Below, in pieces: positions 33,101 to 45,212 of a stretch of DNA of 64,000 nucleotides. The DNA comes from Arthrobotrys musiformis. Taxonomy: Eukaryota > Ascomycota > Orbiliomycetes > Orbiliales > Orbiliaceae. The notes under the pieces were generated by a model that worked only from the letters and a program-made list of their open reading frames with translations, was not told where the DNA came from and searched no databases. Positions within the stretch are counted from its first letter, which is position 1; each line of letters opens with the position of its first letter. Made by a program: the position numbers and the translations under genes. The DNA lies in the NCBI GenBank assembly GCA_036971715.1, contig JAVHJL010000006.1, forward strand, positions 1,736,001 to 1,800,000, written 5' to 3'.

Positions 33101-34744
33101 ATCTGTATTCAGCTTTTCTGCGAGTGTCGCCAGGTCCATCCTAGCGTTCTGGACCAAGTGTTCCTGTTCTCGGTCGGCAGAATCGGTAAAGACATTGACA
33201 CCGTTGGATTGTCTCCTTGGTTCCGGGAATGCGAGAGATGGGCTGTCGGTTGGTTGATCTCGGCTGGCTTGAACTTGGCGGCGGATGGACTCCCTTGAAA
33301 TCCTTGGAATACGGAACTCAGCGTTGAGAATGTCCTCGGCTGTTAGCACTGGTGCTGGGTCCGGTCGTCTAACATCAATATTTTCCTTATTGCTAGAGAA
33401 AGACAACTGGCGCGAAAGATTGCCGTCGGACATGTCGTCGTCGCTTGGAGTTTCCTCGGCTAGGAGAACCGGGCTGAAACCCTCATCAGTTCCAACCTCG
33501 GAGTCTGTGACTTCGGAAACTTCAGAGTACACCGATCCATCATCCTCGACATCATCTTCCAATTTCGGGAAATATTCTTGGGCGATTTCTGCCAAGAGTG
33601 GAGGAGCGGCAGGTCGTCCACCAGCGACCGGAGAGCTAGACCTCATAACCATCTCGAGACGTTCGTGCAGCGGCAGTCGGCGCGGTGGGGTACTGGATGG
33701 AGAGTCGGACGAAGTGGGTGGTATTGGTGGCAATGGACGACCACCAGCTGGCGATGGAGCGGCATCTCGATGGATCATTTCTTCTTTGAGCTGTTGGACC
33801 TGCGGCTGTTGGTGATGAATTGGAATGTTTGTGGAATCCTGCGAGTCGTCATCCCAATCTTCGGGCCCAACGACCGGCATGTTGTAGTCTTCATCGTCCT
33901 CGGTTTCATCCTCAGACTCGGTTTCGTACGTGCCTTCAGAAGCTGAAACGGATGGTTCTGGTGTGGTAGGAACGAACATCTGAACCTGGGGGGAAGCAGT
34001 GAAGGTAACCTGTTTATTCCTGGGAGGACTGGAAATGACCAAGTGAGAATCATCGAGACGAGGAGGGGAGAGAATGGACACAGGTCTAGCTGGAGGTGGT
34101 GTAGATCTCTGTTGGTCGGGATTGGCACCATAGCCGGAGATGTTGCTGGCACCGGTGTTGTTGCCCTTGACAGGTGTGTTTTGTTTTGAAGATGTGGGGA
34201 TTGGAAGCCTCGAACCGGCAGGTTTGGCTCTGATAGAGCCTGTGACACTGCTTGGGAGAGAGCCATTCTGGAAGAGATTGCTGGAAACTTGGGCGCGGCC
34301 CCTGAGCCTCTCAACTGAAGTCCGTCGTTGGGAACTCGAGGGCTTCAATCCGGAGGGAGTCATGTTTTCCTGCAACTTGTCCTGCCAGAAATTGAGAGGG
34401 GAATTCGAGGCCGACTTGGTCGGGGTGTTGTAAGAGCTTGGATAGGGGGAAGAATTTGGAATGTCATCATCGTATGATCCATCCATCTGGATATACATAA
34501 GGCAGTCGAACAATTAGCAGCTGTAGTCTAATCGAGGAAAATCAATGGTGATGAGGTTTTTTTTTGTTTTTCTGGGGTTTTTCTTTTGGAGTTGATGTGA
34601 TGTTGGTTGGTAGGTTGGAAGAAGAGAGGGAAAAAAGGTACGTACCTTCGAGTAGTTGTTGCTGTTGCGTCGTCCTGCAGTGACGCTAATATCTGCAAGA
34701 GCGCGGGAAGTGGCAGGTTGTGAGTAACCGCTGTCGTTCTCCAT
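30148..34744 (-). CDS. BUD4: Anillin-related BUD4-like septation protein with PH domain
   Basis: Three exons, 34646-34744, 30812-34486 and 30148-30750; 1458 aa. The first 850 residues are disordered, Ser/Pro/acid-rich, then come long Glu/Lys stretches. An anillin-like region starts near residue 985 (FFVKVVAVKDLQLPLP, TTSWLELGKNAPIGQEFEL), is interrupted by a Gln/Lys-rich loop, and resumes with SSWELLHNLVAKDGSFARSY. The PH domain is split by the 61-nt second intron: GDCP joins YWRRRWFKLEGSRLTAYHE, closing with DSTKEKDGWMKVLNDTIG. A basic Ser/Pro tail ends the protein. Fungal Bud4 proteins organise septin rings at the division site; filamentous forms promote septum formation. The symbol is by domain architecture. 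A poly-Ala tract lies before the anillin-like region. Confidence 0.88.
31646..31681 (-). repeat. Poly-alanine (GCN) tract in BUD4-like gene
   Basis: Twelve consecutive GCN codons, mostly GCC and GCT on the coding strand, encode an alanine run between the disordered region and the anillin-like region. The mixed codons point to a long-standing tract rather than a recent slippage event. Confidence 0.9.
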
Positions 34745-37343
34745 GCCTATTCTACCTTGCTATCCCAGGACAAAAAGAAGAGGAATCGGAGTCGCAGATG
34801 TTTTTTTTAACGAATGCGCAACGGCTAAGAACACATGCATATCATACCATGTCAGACACGTTTGAATGTAATATGTGATGTGATGTGATGGGTGTGTGGT
34901 TGTGGTGATTGTGATTGTCCGAAGGGGTGGATGGATGGGAAAAGAAGGGACGAAACGAAGACAGGAGGAACAAGACTTACAGCAGACAATAGCATACCTC
35001 GACTATCCACACCACTCGAGGAAGCGAGTTTGATGATTAATTAGGGGTTCGTCCAATGTGATGAGAAGTATGTTGGACTGGTTGGTTGGATTGGTTGGAT
35101 TGGATTGGTTGCTTCGGCAAGCTACCTTTCTCCTGAAGGGGAGTATTTGGTGATGATGATGAGGAGGAGAAGGAAGAAAAGAAGGTGAGAAGAAGAGAGG
35201 AAAGAATGTTGGATGTCTTTCAATATCAATTTAGAAAAAAAAAAAAAAAAAAAAAACGTGGATAGAATGGAAGATGCAGTTATGTACGAAGTATGTATGT
35301 ATCAGCTGCCTACAAACCAACAATCAATCGATGGCGATCCGGATGTGATGGTGATAAAGAGCTCTAACCAAAGACTCTTTCAGAAGAAAAGATAAAAGAA
35401 AGGAAATAATAAGCACACTACACTACACTACACGAACCCTCTCCGCTCGATCAATCGATCTCTTGATTGTGAAGAGATGGCGATGATGACGATGAGGAAG
35501 AAGGAGATGAGGTTGATGGTGTTGATGATGTTGGAGATGAGGTTGGTGAGAGGAAAGAAAGAAGAAGAGAAAGAAAAAGAAGAATGGTAGACGGAGAGTG
35601 GACAGGACGTTTCCAAGTGGAGATGCCCTCGTTCTTATTATGTACCGTGTAGTTAGGCTACCTGATAACCACCCTGTTGCTCTTGACCTTCCTCGACTAC
35701 GGACATACTACTGCTAGTGCCATTATTATCTATTATTGATTGATTATTATTATAATTGGCTCTCTGATCTTCAGCGACAATCACAATCACAATCAATTGC
35801 CCTTAGCAGCACACTGCAGCACCTGCACTCCCATTTGTTGATACGCCTGCCCAAGCGCCGGCAGTCTCCATAGCAACGCCACAACACACATCCCTGCCCC
35901 GATAAGGCCTTTCCTTTGGCTTCGACCACACACATTGGAGGAGGGCGTGTTTATAAAGGTATCCCACCATACAATAATACCTGCCCAGATACAAGGCCCC
36001 CCTCCATTTCCATCAGATGCAGCAGATGCGTGCTTCATCGTCAGACGGAATCGATCGAAAGGTGGGGCAGCAACCAAGGCCCCCCCGGATCACCCCCCAG
36101 CAGCTGCTTATTCGCTCTCGTCAATATGAAACCTTGAGCATCAAGCATTTTGCACGTTCCGCTCGCAGAAAAGCAGAGAACTCGGCGAGACAAGAGACTT
36201 CTGACAGGGCTGTTCGCAGCAGCCTTACATACTAAACTATCCCCGACTACCAGATCCACAGTACGTAGTGCACAGCCGAAGAAGAAGGGTAGAATAACAT
36301 ACTGCCGAATACATTCATGCTGGAAGCTGAGTTCGGCATTATGCCATACCCCACCAGCCGTAAGACGTCATGTTGTTTACCACCACCCCTGTCATCGTCG
36401 GCTACGATAATTACACTTTGCTGTGCCATGAAGCTGTGCCAAAGGATGTACACACACGCACAAGTGCTCGTCTCGATTGTATGGACAATGTATGCGTATG
36501 CGTGTACATGTACTATGTCGCACTCGCAATGCAAGATTAACACCATATGCGAGATTAAAAACCCGAAGGTTCTTTTTCGAACCCAGCAACCGAGTCCTGT
36601 GTGTATAATACTTGTTATGGTTACCAATGAAACCGACCGACGGACGGGTCCTTTGGAAGATGTGAGACAACAAAGATCAGGAGCTAGAATTAAAAACCTT
36701 CCTTGCTCGGAGTGTACTACCATACTACCATACTATTGCACGTATACACAAATATATACATGCGGCTTGTATTTACTCTGCTTGTGCATTTCTCTGAGGG
36801 GATGCTGTATTCAGTTAATAACCCAATTAACAGCCCCAAGTGGAAGTAAATTGATATCTAGTCACATACAGTCCCAAGATGCAGTGTGATAGAACAAATC
36901 ACATCGGAACATCCGTACCCCAAAGGTCCATAACTCCGTTCCCCTCCATGAAAAAATTTGAAAACTTAGCCTCGAAAACGAGACCTTCCAAAATAAAAGC
37001 GACAAGGGGCAAATAGAGCTGAACTGCCCTTGTAAAACCCAGCCTCAAATGGGCGCTACCAGCCATCGAACCCGGTTTTTTTCCCCTTCCCATAAACTTC
37101 GCAAGCTTCAATATCAAAATAGCCGACGGGTGTGGATAACAACCAAACAAACACACCGAGTCGCCTGTCAACCACTCCCAGGTCTTGGCATTGTCTCGAC
37201 GCGGGTCTTGGCAGCCATAAAATTCTCTGTTCGCACAAAAACCACACACTCAACACACCTCATCGATTTTATAGTGCATCATGATATAAAACAGCATCTT
37301 CCACTAGCATCATATAAGATCAGAGGATACAAAAGAGGACAAG
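34745..37343. other. Long divergent spacer, BUD4-like and MRH4 promoters
   Basis: 2.6 kb between divergent ATGs. It contains GGTTGGATT-type repeats (35080-35111), a poly(A) run of over 20 at about 35234, and several (GAT)n/(GAGA)n-like tracts near 35480-35580. Short ORFs lack support. A long BUD4 leader with introns is possible. Confidence 0.5.
35080..35111. repeat. GGTTGGATT-type tandem repeat
   Basis: Imperfect tandem array of ggttg and gattg units upstream of the BUD4-like gene. No function is proposed. Confidence 0.75.
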
Positions 37344-39536
37344 ATGTCCCTCCTCAACAGGAGTCGCCCCGCCAACCTCCACCTCCCCCAGTCTGCCACA
37401 GCGACAAGCGTCTGCCTCTCCTGCCTCGCCCGCCTCCGACAGTTACACCTGCACCTACCCGGTAACCATGTCACCACCTCCTCGTTCCACAGCACCCCCA
37501 TCACCCCCCTCCCGCACAAGAAATGGAATCCCTCGCCGTCTTCAACCTCCCGTCCGAATTCCAACAACCGCAACACCACGGGCAGAAGAGTGGCCAGTAA
37601 ATCTTCGAAGGGACCGATCAGGCCGTCTCGCATGACACTCTCGGAAAGAGTAGCCAGATCCCCACCGCGGCCCCAAATTTCCGAAGGCAGAAATGGAAAA
37701 CTCTCAAAGTTCCTGGAAAGACGGCAGGAACCAGCTGTGGACACTGGCGGTGGAATGAACAGACGCTCGTTCAGACTGCGCTCTGAGGATAAACAGCAAT
37801 ACTCCCGCGAAACGGAACGCAGAAGACGTGATCTGAAAGAGATAACCTCTCGTCCCTCACCATCACGATTTCTACAAAAGCCAACAGACCCAAGGCGCTC
37901 GCGTGATGCATCTAGTATAAAAGATCCAGTGACGGCGGGGGAGAAGGAAGCCCGCCGCATAGCAGCTTCAAGACTCGATTCAACATCCTCGCCAGAGGAA
38001 AAGAAATACACTCGCCCCCCGGTGAGACGCTTCGGACAGATGAAGCACATAGCCTCACTGGACCACGTCTCCTCCCGTACCCGCGAGATAACCCACGCGG
38101 CAGAGGAACAATTCAATACCTTCGAAACCTTCGACTTCCTCCCGCAAACCCTCGAAGCCCTCTACAAAGACGCCCTGGACGGATTAGAAGGCGTAGCTCC
38201 AACCCCAGTCCAAAGCCTCGTAATCCCAACCCTTCTCGACAAATCCCCCGCCCCGCCTCTAAAACCCCTCGTCACAGAGAACAGCAGACATAAGACAAAA
38301 GACCCCCTAGACCCCGACCAATTCCACCGAGATGGACCCCAATCCCCACAATCCTTCAAAACCTACCTCATCGCCGCCGAAACCGGGTCAGGCAAAACCC
38401 TCTCCTACGTCCTACCCCTAATGGACACCCTCAAACGTCGCGAACTCCACAACCTCTCCCTCACCCAGTCGGAATCCCTCAAAACCCAAGAAATGCTCCA
38501 ACAACCCGGTAAATGGCTCTTCGACCTCCCCTCCCCTCCCATAACCCAAAACCCCACCCACGGGAAACCATACGCAATAATCCTGGTCCCAACCTCAGAA
38601 CTCGTCTTCCAAGTCGGCACCCTCCTCAAAAAACTCTCATACATAATAAAACTCCGCACGGAGATGATATCAAAGGACTTCACCGGAACCGTCATCAAAA
38701 ACCGTCTCTTCAGATCCTCAACGCCGGATATAATAGTCGGGACCCCCTTCATGCTCGATCGAATCACCGAAGCAAATCCCCAAATGCTCCATCGGACCTC
38801 TCACATAATAATCGACGAAGCAGACTCCCTCTTCGACCGCTCCTTCTCCCCAATAACCTCCCCAATTATCTCCCGCGCTCCAAACCTAGAAAAACTAATC
38901 CTCTGCTCCGCCACGATCCCCAAATCACTGGATACCTACATCACAAAAAAATACCCGGACTGCAAACGCCTCGTAACCGCAAACCTCCACGCTGTTCCAC
39001 GTCGTATACAACTCCAAGTAGTAGACGTCGCAAAGGACCCCTACAAAAATAACAAAACCCTCGCATGCGCCCATTTATGCCAGCAGATAGCAACAGACAG
39101 TACGGAACCCGGCTTCTCAAAACGTGTCGTTATCTTCGTCAACGAACGTGAGACAACCGCTGTCGTAACAAGCTACCTCAAAGAAGCGGGCTTCAACGCC
39201 GTCTCCATCAACCGTGACAGCGACTCCCGCAAGATCCTCGAATCCTTCACAGGAGACAAAGAATCTTCAACTGTAGAGGAGGAAGGTGTAAGGAAAGGCG
39301 GGGTGAAGATTTTGGTAACGACAGATCTGGCGAGTAGAGGTGTGGATACGAAGAATGTCAAGAATGTGATATTGTATGATGTTCCCTACACTAGTATCGA
39401 TTTCATCCATCGTCTGGGAAGGACGGGGAGAATGGGTAGAAGAGGCAGGGCGTGGGTTTTGGTGGATAAGGATAGCAATACGGAGTACGTTAAGGAGGTG
39501 AGGAAGACCATGTTCTTAGGGCAGGCATTAATATAG
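37344..39536 (+). CDS. MRH4: Mitochondrial DEAD-box RNA helicase MRH4
   Basis: Single exon, 730 aa. Mrh4 is a DEAD-box ATPase needed for assembly of the mitochondrial large ribosomal subunit. The N-terminus is Arg/Ser/His-rich with few acids, fitting a mitochondrial targeting sequence, and about 220 disordered residues follow. Helicase motifs in order: Q-motif region VAPTPVQSLVIPTLL, Walker A AAETGSGKT near residue 346, PTSELVFQ (motif Ia), VGTPFMLDR (Ib), IIDEAD near 491 (motif II), CSAT (III, in place of SAT), VIFVNERE (IV), TDLASRGVD (V) and HRLGRTGRMG near 690 (VI). Motif content is complete, so it should be active. Its 3' end faces PRO1 at a distance of 302 bp. Confidence 0.92.
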   Translation: MSLLNRSRPANLHLPQSATATSVCLSCLARLRQLHLHLPGNHVTTSSFHSTPITPLPHKKWNPSPSSTSRPNSNNRNTTGRRVASKSSKGPIRPSRMTLSERVARSPPRPQISEGRNGKLSKFLERRQEPAVDTGGGMNRRSFRLRSEDKQQYSRETERRRRDLKEITSRPSPSRFLQKPTDPRRSRDASSIKDPVTAGEKEARRIAASRLDSTSSPEEKKYTRPPVRRFGQMKHIASLDHVSSRTREITHAAEEQFNTFETFDFLPQTLEALYKDALDGLEGVAPTPVQSLVIPTLLDKSPAPPLKPLVTENSRHKTKDPLDPDQFHRDGPQSPQSFKTYLIAAETGSGKTLSYVLPLMDTLKRRELHNLSLTQSESLKTQEMLQQPGKWLFDLPSPPITQNPTHGKPYAIILVPTSELVFQVGTLLKKLSYIIKLRTEMISKDFTGTVIKNRLFRSSTPDIIVGTPFMLDRITEANPQMLHRTSHIIIDEADSLFDRSFSPITSPIISRAPNLEKLILCSATIPKSLDTYITKKYPDCKRLVTANLHAVPRRIQLQVVDVAKDPYKNNKTLACAHLCQQIATDSTEPGFSKRVVIFVNERETTAVVTSYLKEAGFNAVSINRDSDSRKILESFTGDKESSTVEEEGVRKGGVKILVTTDLASRGVDTKNVKNVILYDVPYTSIDFIHRLGRTGRMGRRGRAWVLVDKDSNTEYVKEVRKTMFLGQALI

Positions 39537-39838
39537 ACGCCCTCCCTTTGCGACGTCTAGGTATATGTATCAGACAACATATGATACCTATTTTTTTGTA
39601 TATATTCTAGACTGTACATATTACACTATATACCACATCTGTAAATACTGCATATGAAAGCATCTACCAATCACTCATGCAATTTCTATTTTTTCTTTTT
39701 TAAAAAAGAGGCTTCTTTTATTATATCGATTGCTCCATAAAGTCTATCAAAAAACCCGCTGAATCCCCCATGCCACAAATACCACATATACAACGAAAAA
39801 AGAAAACCGCAAAAAGGAAAAAAAGTAAGGTAATAAAA
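39537..39838. other. Short convergent spacer MRH4/PRO1
   Basis: 302 bp of AT-rich 3' flank with T-runs. Nothing else was seen. Confidence 0.5.
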
Positions 39839-41698
39839 TCACTCCTCATCCCCACTCCCCCTAACAGACCCCGCCTGCGAAATCGAATGCTCAAACTTCG
39901 GGAAAAACGCCGTATTATCTCTATGCGAAATATACTCCGTATCCGCCGACTCCAACGCACTCTTAATATCACAACTCTTCATCCCCCTAATCTTCTGTAT
40001 CTCCGCGCTGCTATAATTCACAATAGCCCTGCCCACATCCCTAGCCACAACAGCGTATCCGATAACAGGTGATCCGTCGTCCCTCTCCGCCTCCGCATCG
40101 ATTTCAGACGACGGAACGATCTTACGGAGAACAGTGAGGCTGACGGCTTCCAGCTGGTGAAACTCGCCGTAGACGTGGACGACACCGACGGGTAGGAGTC
40201 CCGCGCGGTTAGAGCGGGTTAGAGCGTTATAAGCGCCTTGGTCTATGAATAACGTTCCGTGGGGTTTTAGACCGTGGAGCAGCCAGAAGTGTCGGTCACG
40301 TACCGCCTTGCTACGCGGGAGGAAACGGGTGTGAAGGGGTACTTTTGGCGTCGGCGTGCTGGATTGAGTTACCGGGGTCGCTGGATCTGCAAATGTAACC
40401 GTATGATGCGCCGTCATGGCTGATAAAGATGCGGAAGAAGACGAAGTTGTCAATCTTGTTTCTTCAAGTCTCGTAGCAGCAGCTTGGAGGTCGGTACTAA
40501 TCGGGTCTTCTGTAGCTGGATGTCGGGGATGTGGTGACGAAGATCTGACCGGGGTCTGCGATTGGGATTTTAGGGATTGACAGTATTTCACGATCTCGAA
40601 GATGTTGGCTGGGATTGAACTGCGGGTGATAATGGTCGTTACACCGGCCGAAGTCGCCAGTTTTGCGGCGATGAGCTTGGTGGCCATGCCACCTGTTCCC
40701 ACCGCTGAGCCGGCTGTCGAGACTGTACATCATCCATTAGCGCAAACCTCCAAGAATAATCGGATTAAGTGAACTAACCATCGGCTTGTAACGACGAAAC
40801 ATCGTCCACCACCATAATCGGCTTCGCATCAGGATGCAACCGTGGGTTCTTATCGTACAGACAGTCCACGTCCGTCATGAGGAACAAATAGTCCGCATTG
40901 ACCATACCGGCCGTAATCCCAGACAGCGTATCGTTATCACCGAATTTAATTTCCTAATCCTCCCACATCATTAGTCTTCGTTCGTATATCGAAGGGTACC
41001 GGGGGGTATTGAACGTACGCTGACGGCAAGAGTATCGTTCTCATTGACAATGGGGATAACGCCCATACTCAACAGCTCGCTGAACGTATTCGCCGCATTG
41101 ATATATTGTTGTCTCTGTTCCCATAGTCAGATATGAACCCTTCTCAAACATATATCTAAAAAAAGGGAGGAAGGCTTACGTCGACAATGTCGTTCCTAGT
41201 CAATAGGACCTGTGCAACCGGCTGTCCCAACAGCGAGAACAGCTTATCCCACAGTGCCACCAGCTCACACTGTCCAATCGCAGCAATAGCCTACCCCCGC
41301 CACCAGAATCAGTCCCAATACCTATCACAATACACCCATAGCGTATCGCATAGAAAAAAGACGAACCTGACACTTCGACAACAACTTCGGCCGCTTCTCC
41401 AACCCCAACTTCCTCAATCCAATCCCAATAGCCCCCGAACTGACCAAAATAACCCGATGTCCATCCCGCCTCAACTTCACCGCCGTCTCAACCAGCAACG
41501 ATAGATTCGAAATTAGCGGTTCATGAGTCTTTTCATCACAGATCGATGAGGTGCCTATGTGTTGTCGCAGTAGTTTTGAAATCCGTCAGCCTCGTTCCAG
41601 ATACACCGGCAAGTAATCTGCAGGCGGAGTGGAGGGGGGAAAGGCGCATAAATACCAAGCTTTATAACGATCGTGAGCTGCCGGGTGCTTCTGACCAT
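39839..41698 (-). CDS. PRO1: Glutamate 5-kinase with PUA domain
   Basis: Six exons, 41656-41698, 41367-41554, 41180-41290, 41019-41114, 40779-40953 and 39839-40722; 498 aa, in frame (yeast Pro1 is 428). It phosphorylates glutamate to gamma-glutamyl phosphate, the first step of proline synthesis. Amino-acid-kinase motifs: TIVIKLGTSSI completed across the first intron, [46 protein letters not shown] and GTGGMATKL. The C-terminal PUA domain ([23 protein letters not shown]) begins after a Ser/Thr/Pro-rich linker of about 70 residues that explains the extra length. PRO1 enzymes are inhibited by proline through the kinase domain. It is divergent from ATP23 with 795 bp between. Confidence 0.96.
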
Positions 41699-42493
41699 CT
41701 TGCCCTGCTTTTTTTTGCGTATGTGTTTGCTGGAGCTTCGGTTCGAGGTCTGGGCCTTTTTTTCGCAGGACCGGTGGGATGGTATGAGTCAAGCTTTTAA
41801 GCTAATTAAGCCGCCCCGCGTTTTTATTCTCAAAGCTTTCTTTGGAGAAACAATTGAAAGGAGCAATGAATGCAAATGTCGATGATATGGTAAATAGGCT
41901 TGAGGGAGCAAATGCAAAGGGGGTATCGCCGCCAGCTGAGAAAATTTTACCTGTCGAAAAAAAATTAAAAATTAAAAATTAATATGGGGGAAAGGGAACA
42001 AATGACGCAGCGGCGACATGACAGACCCGTAGCCCATGCTCCCTGGAAGGGGCCGATTATAGGCCGGCTGTACTAGCTCTCTTTACCACCCAATGCAATC
42101 CTTCACCGAACTGTATATTCTACTCTACATATAATACTAATACCATTACATAACCCATTGCTTCTCAATTGTCTCTGTAGAAGCAATACACAGCAATGCT
42201 ATAGAGGTATATAGAGTGGAATAAGAAGCATCGGTAGACATATCGGAGCTGTCGTTAAGAATAGCTCAGCTGAGCTGTGTCACTTCGTTACTGGGCAAAC
42301 CCGACGTCGCTGGCCAATTCCATTGAGATCGCCAATTTGAAACACCAAAAAAATCCATCCAAAACATCATAACAACCCACCACTCCCCCACCAACCCGGA
42401 TCACCACCCCAATTGATCCCGTCCCGACCCCTCCAAGCCACCACTCCATAGTTACCGTCAGCTCGATAATAATAAAAAATAAAAATAAAAAAA
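41699..42493. promoter_or_regulatory. Divergent PRO1/ATP23 promoter
   Basis: 795 bp between divergent ATGs. A pyrimidine tract (cttttttttgcg) lies near the PRO1 start, and A-rich leader DNA lies before ATP23. No specific site is assigned. Confidence 0.55.
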
Positions 42494-43323
42494 ATGGCCG
42501 ACGAACCCCCGCAAAAGCTGCAAGGCACCGCCAACTTGAACCACGAATCCGCAGTCTCGGACTCCAAACCCGCCTACACCGGCAAGCCGATGTCTTTCTT
42601 CCGCCACATGTCCGCCATAACCGGCTACGGCATGACGCCGGACTCCCTCCAAGAATACCGTCGCGACTTCGATGACTACTACGCCGACACCCTCTGCAAG
42701 CGCTGCGAGGAGAATAGAGATTGGTTGATCCAGTACAGTACGTTCCATACTCAATCCCAATAGCAAAAAAAAAAAAAAAATGGTATATAAGAATAACTAA
42801 ATCCAACAACAGACCCAACCTGAACCGCCCCAAAGGTCCAATCGTACGCTTCATGATGGACCAAGTAAAAGAAGTAAACGGCTCCCTCTCCTCCGAAAAC
42901 ATAAAATGCCTGCCGTGCAGTAAAGACCAAGCCGGCGGTTTCCACCCAAAATACGGCATCCTGCTCTGTCAGAACAAACTCCGTGACCGCTCTCACACCG
43001 AAGACACCATGGCTCACGAGATGGTCCACGCTTACGACCACCTCCGTTTCAATGTCGACTGGGCGGACTTTAAGCACCTTGCTTGTTCTGAAATCAGAGC
43101 TTCTACGCTGAGCGGGGAGTGTAGACCTTATCAGGAGTGGATGGTTAGAGGACAGTGGAAGTTTTTGAGACATATGGAGGCTTGTGTTAGACGGCGAGCG
43201 ACACTTAGTGTTAGCGGCCACCCCGCATTGAAGGGCGATTTGGATGCCGCGGGGAAGATCGTTGATCAGGTCTTCGAGTCTTGCTACAAGGACACCCGGC
43301 CCTTCAGAGAAGTCTACAAATAA
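42494..43323 (+). CDS. ATP23: Mitochondrial inner membrane metalloprotease ATP23
   Basis: Two exons, 42494-42737 and 42836-43323; 243 aa. Atp23 sits in the intermembrane space, removes the presequence of Atp6 and helps assemble the F1Fo ATP synthase. The zinc site HEMVH (142-146) in MAHEMVHAYDH is intact, and the family cysteines are present (CKRCEENRDW; CLPCS; LLCQNK; LACSEIRAS; SGECRPY; ACVRRRA). The 98-nt intron ends at cccaaag, giving RDWLIQYSPIVRFM. A nearer acceptor (caacaacag, 42812) would read straight into TGA, so it would give a truncated product if used. The intron includes a poly(A) run. The N-terminal 25 residues have no clear presequence, in line with Mia40-type import of Cys-rich proteins. 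Confidence 0.95.
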
Positions 43324-43783
43324 GTAAGTCAATCGAGATGTTACAATCTTGAAACGGAGGTATGTATATACGGCTCGAAGGGTATATAGCAATTTGTATG
43401 TATAGAATCGGAGTTTGGAGTTTATTTCCACTGGGAAAACAATCATTTGTATGTAGTAATATAGTACATTCCGCTCTATTAAATCGAACAGACCCCCACA
43501 CTCGAATTATAATGTGGGAAAAAGCACAAAGCACAAAGCATAGTAAAGTAGAATCAAAATCAATAGCTAATCGCTAAACGAACAATGGTAGTAAAAAAGG
43601 TCGTAGACAAGCCCCTTCAATAATTGTCAGAATGATGTCTCATATGCTTTGTTGTTGAGCATCAATCTGCATCCGGGGTGTATGTGTATCAGACGTATTT
43701 TCTCATGGTATAAAACAAAAAATTTCACTCAGAACTCCACCTCCCATTAACTCCAATAACGTAGGAAATCAACAAAGAATTGT
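43324..43783. other. Convergent spacer ATP23/Aurora
   Basis: 460 bp of AT-rich 3' flanks. No gene was seen. Confidence 0.5.
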
Positions 43784-45212
43784 CTACTCATCGTCTTCAT
43801 AGTCAGAATCATGACGTCTCTGTTGGGTATTCCTCTGCTTCTCCCTGGCCGTCTGTGGCTTCGAGCAGTGCTTGAGGATCCATGGGTGCTGGGCGACCTG
43901 GTCGAGAGGAAGACGTTTTTCGGGATCAAGACGGAGAAGCTGTAAAACATTAGCGAAGAACCCTAAATTTTGGAAAAGAGGCGGGAACATACTCTAGTAA
44001 TAAGATCCTTCGCCTCAGCGCTGACAAAGTCTGGAATCTTGAAGTTCAATTTGACAATCCTTTTCTGAGTCTCGATCGGAGTATCCTCAAATGGAGCATT
44101 CCCGACAAGAAACTCATACATCAGGACACCAAGCGACCACAGATCGACCTTTTCGCCGTGGGAGTCTCCCCTCAACATCTCAGGTGGGAGGTAGTCGAGG
44201 GTACCACAGAGGGTAGTTCTGCGGTTGGTGGGGGCGTGAACACTCCAGCCGAAGTCGGAGAGCTTGATCTCCCCGTGAGATCCGACCAAGATGTTCTCAG
44301 GCTTGATATCACGATGGATAACATGTTTCTTATGAAGGTATGCAAGAGCAGAGGCCATTTGTGCGACATACTATATCCTATATTAGCAAACGTTACCACT
44401 CAAATACTTCAGGTGATAACTTACGCTAGCAGCACGAGGCTCGGAGAAACTCCCTGCCTTCCTAAGCATTTTATACAGCTCTCCGCGCCCGGCAAACTCA
44501 ATGATCAAAAAGACCCTCTTGGAGTCATGGAAATGGCCAAATAGTCTCAAAATGTTGGGATGTCTGAGATTCGACTGAATTTCGACTTCTCTCCTCAACT
44601 GTGTCTCAACTCTTCCGGTCTGCAATTCATTCTTATGCAAAACCTTCAAAGCACAAACGAACCCGGTCTTCCTCTCTTTCGCCAAATAAACGCGTCCGAA
44701 TTTTCCCTTTCCCAACGGTCGTCCGATCTCGAACATACCCAAGTGCATAGGCTTGGTGTTGGAGGAGACCTGTGGGGGGATATTGTTGCTCGGATCCGAT
44801 CGTCTCGGAGCGACTTGGAGAGAATTCTTGGGAGCAGATGAAGACGAAGAGCCTTCATCCTGATCGTCGACGATAATTGCCTTCTTTTTCGGAGAGTTTG
44901 TCGCGGCTTGGTTGTGAACGGCGAGTTTGAGATATGTATGTTTCGACAGATTCTGAGCCTGTGATATCGACGGTTGCAATGCTAATGGTTTTGTAGCCAG
45001 CGATGAAGGGACGACTTTGATCGTGCTCTGTGACTCCCCGTTAGATTGAGTATTTCCCTAGATGTAAGAACATCGAAGTGACTTACAGCCGACTTGACAT
45101 GTTTGATAGTAGGGTGTAGCGAAGCCTGCGGGTCGACATTCTCCTCTGATCCAGAGGAGACAGTCAAGCCTCTGAGCTGCGATTCAACCTGAGCAATCTG
45201 TCGGATAGACAT
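43784..45212 (-). CDS. Aurora serine/threonine kinase (Ipl1/Ark1 type)
   Basis: Four exons, 45087-45212, 44425-45027, 43993-44370 and 43784-43939; 420 aa, in frame. The kinase corrects kinetochore-microtubule attachment and acts in cytokinesis as catalytic subunit of the chromosomal passenger complex. A 135-residue disordered N-terminus leads to the kinase domain: GKGKFG loop (148-153), catalytic Lys170 in [13 protein letters not shown] (HRD 262-264), DFGWS (DFG 282-284) and the Aurora-type activation loop R-R-T-T-L-C-G-T with Thr295/Thr296, then LPPEM. Fungi normally have one Aurora gene, so this is probably essential. Neighbours give no functional link. All catalytic residues are present. 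Confidence 0.95.

Noticed and set aside
38513..39052. 179-codon plus-strand ORF inside MRH4
   Set aside because: Shadow frame of the helicase core, rich in Pro, His and Arg.
42751..43446. 231-codon minus-strand ORF
   Set aside because: Antisense to ATP23 exon 2, which has the HEMVH motif and family cysteines.
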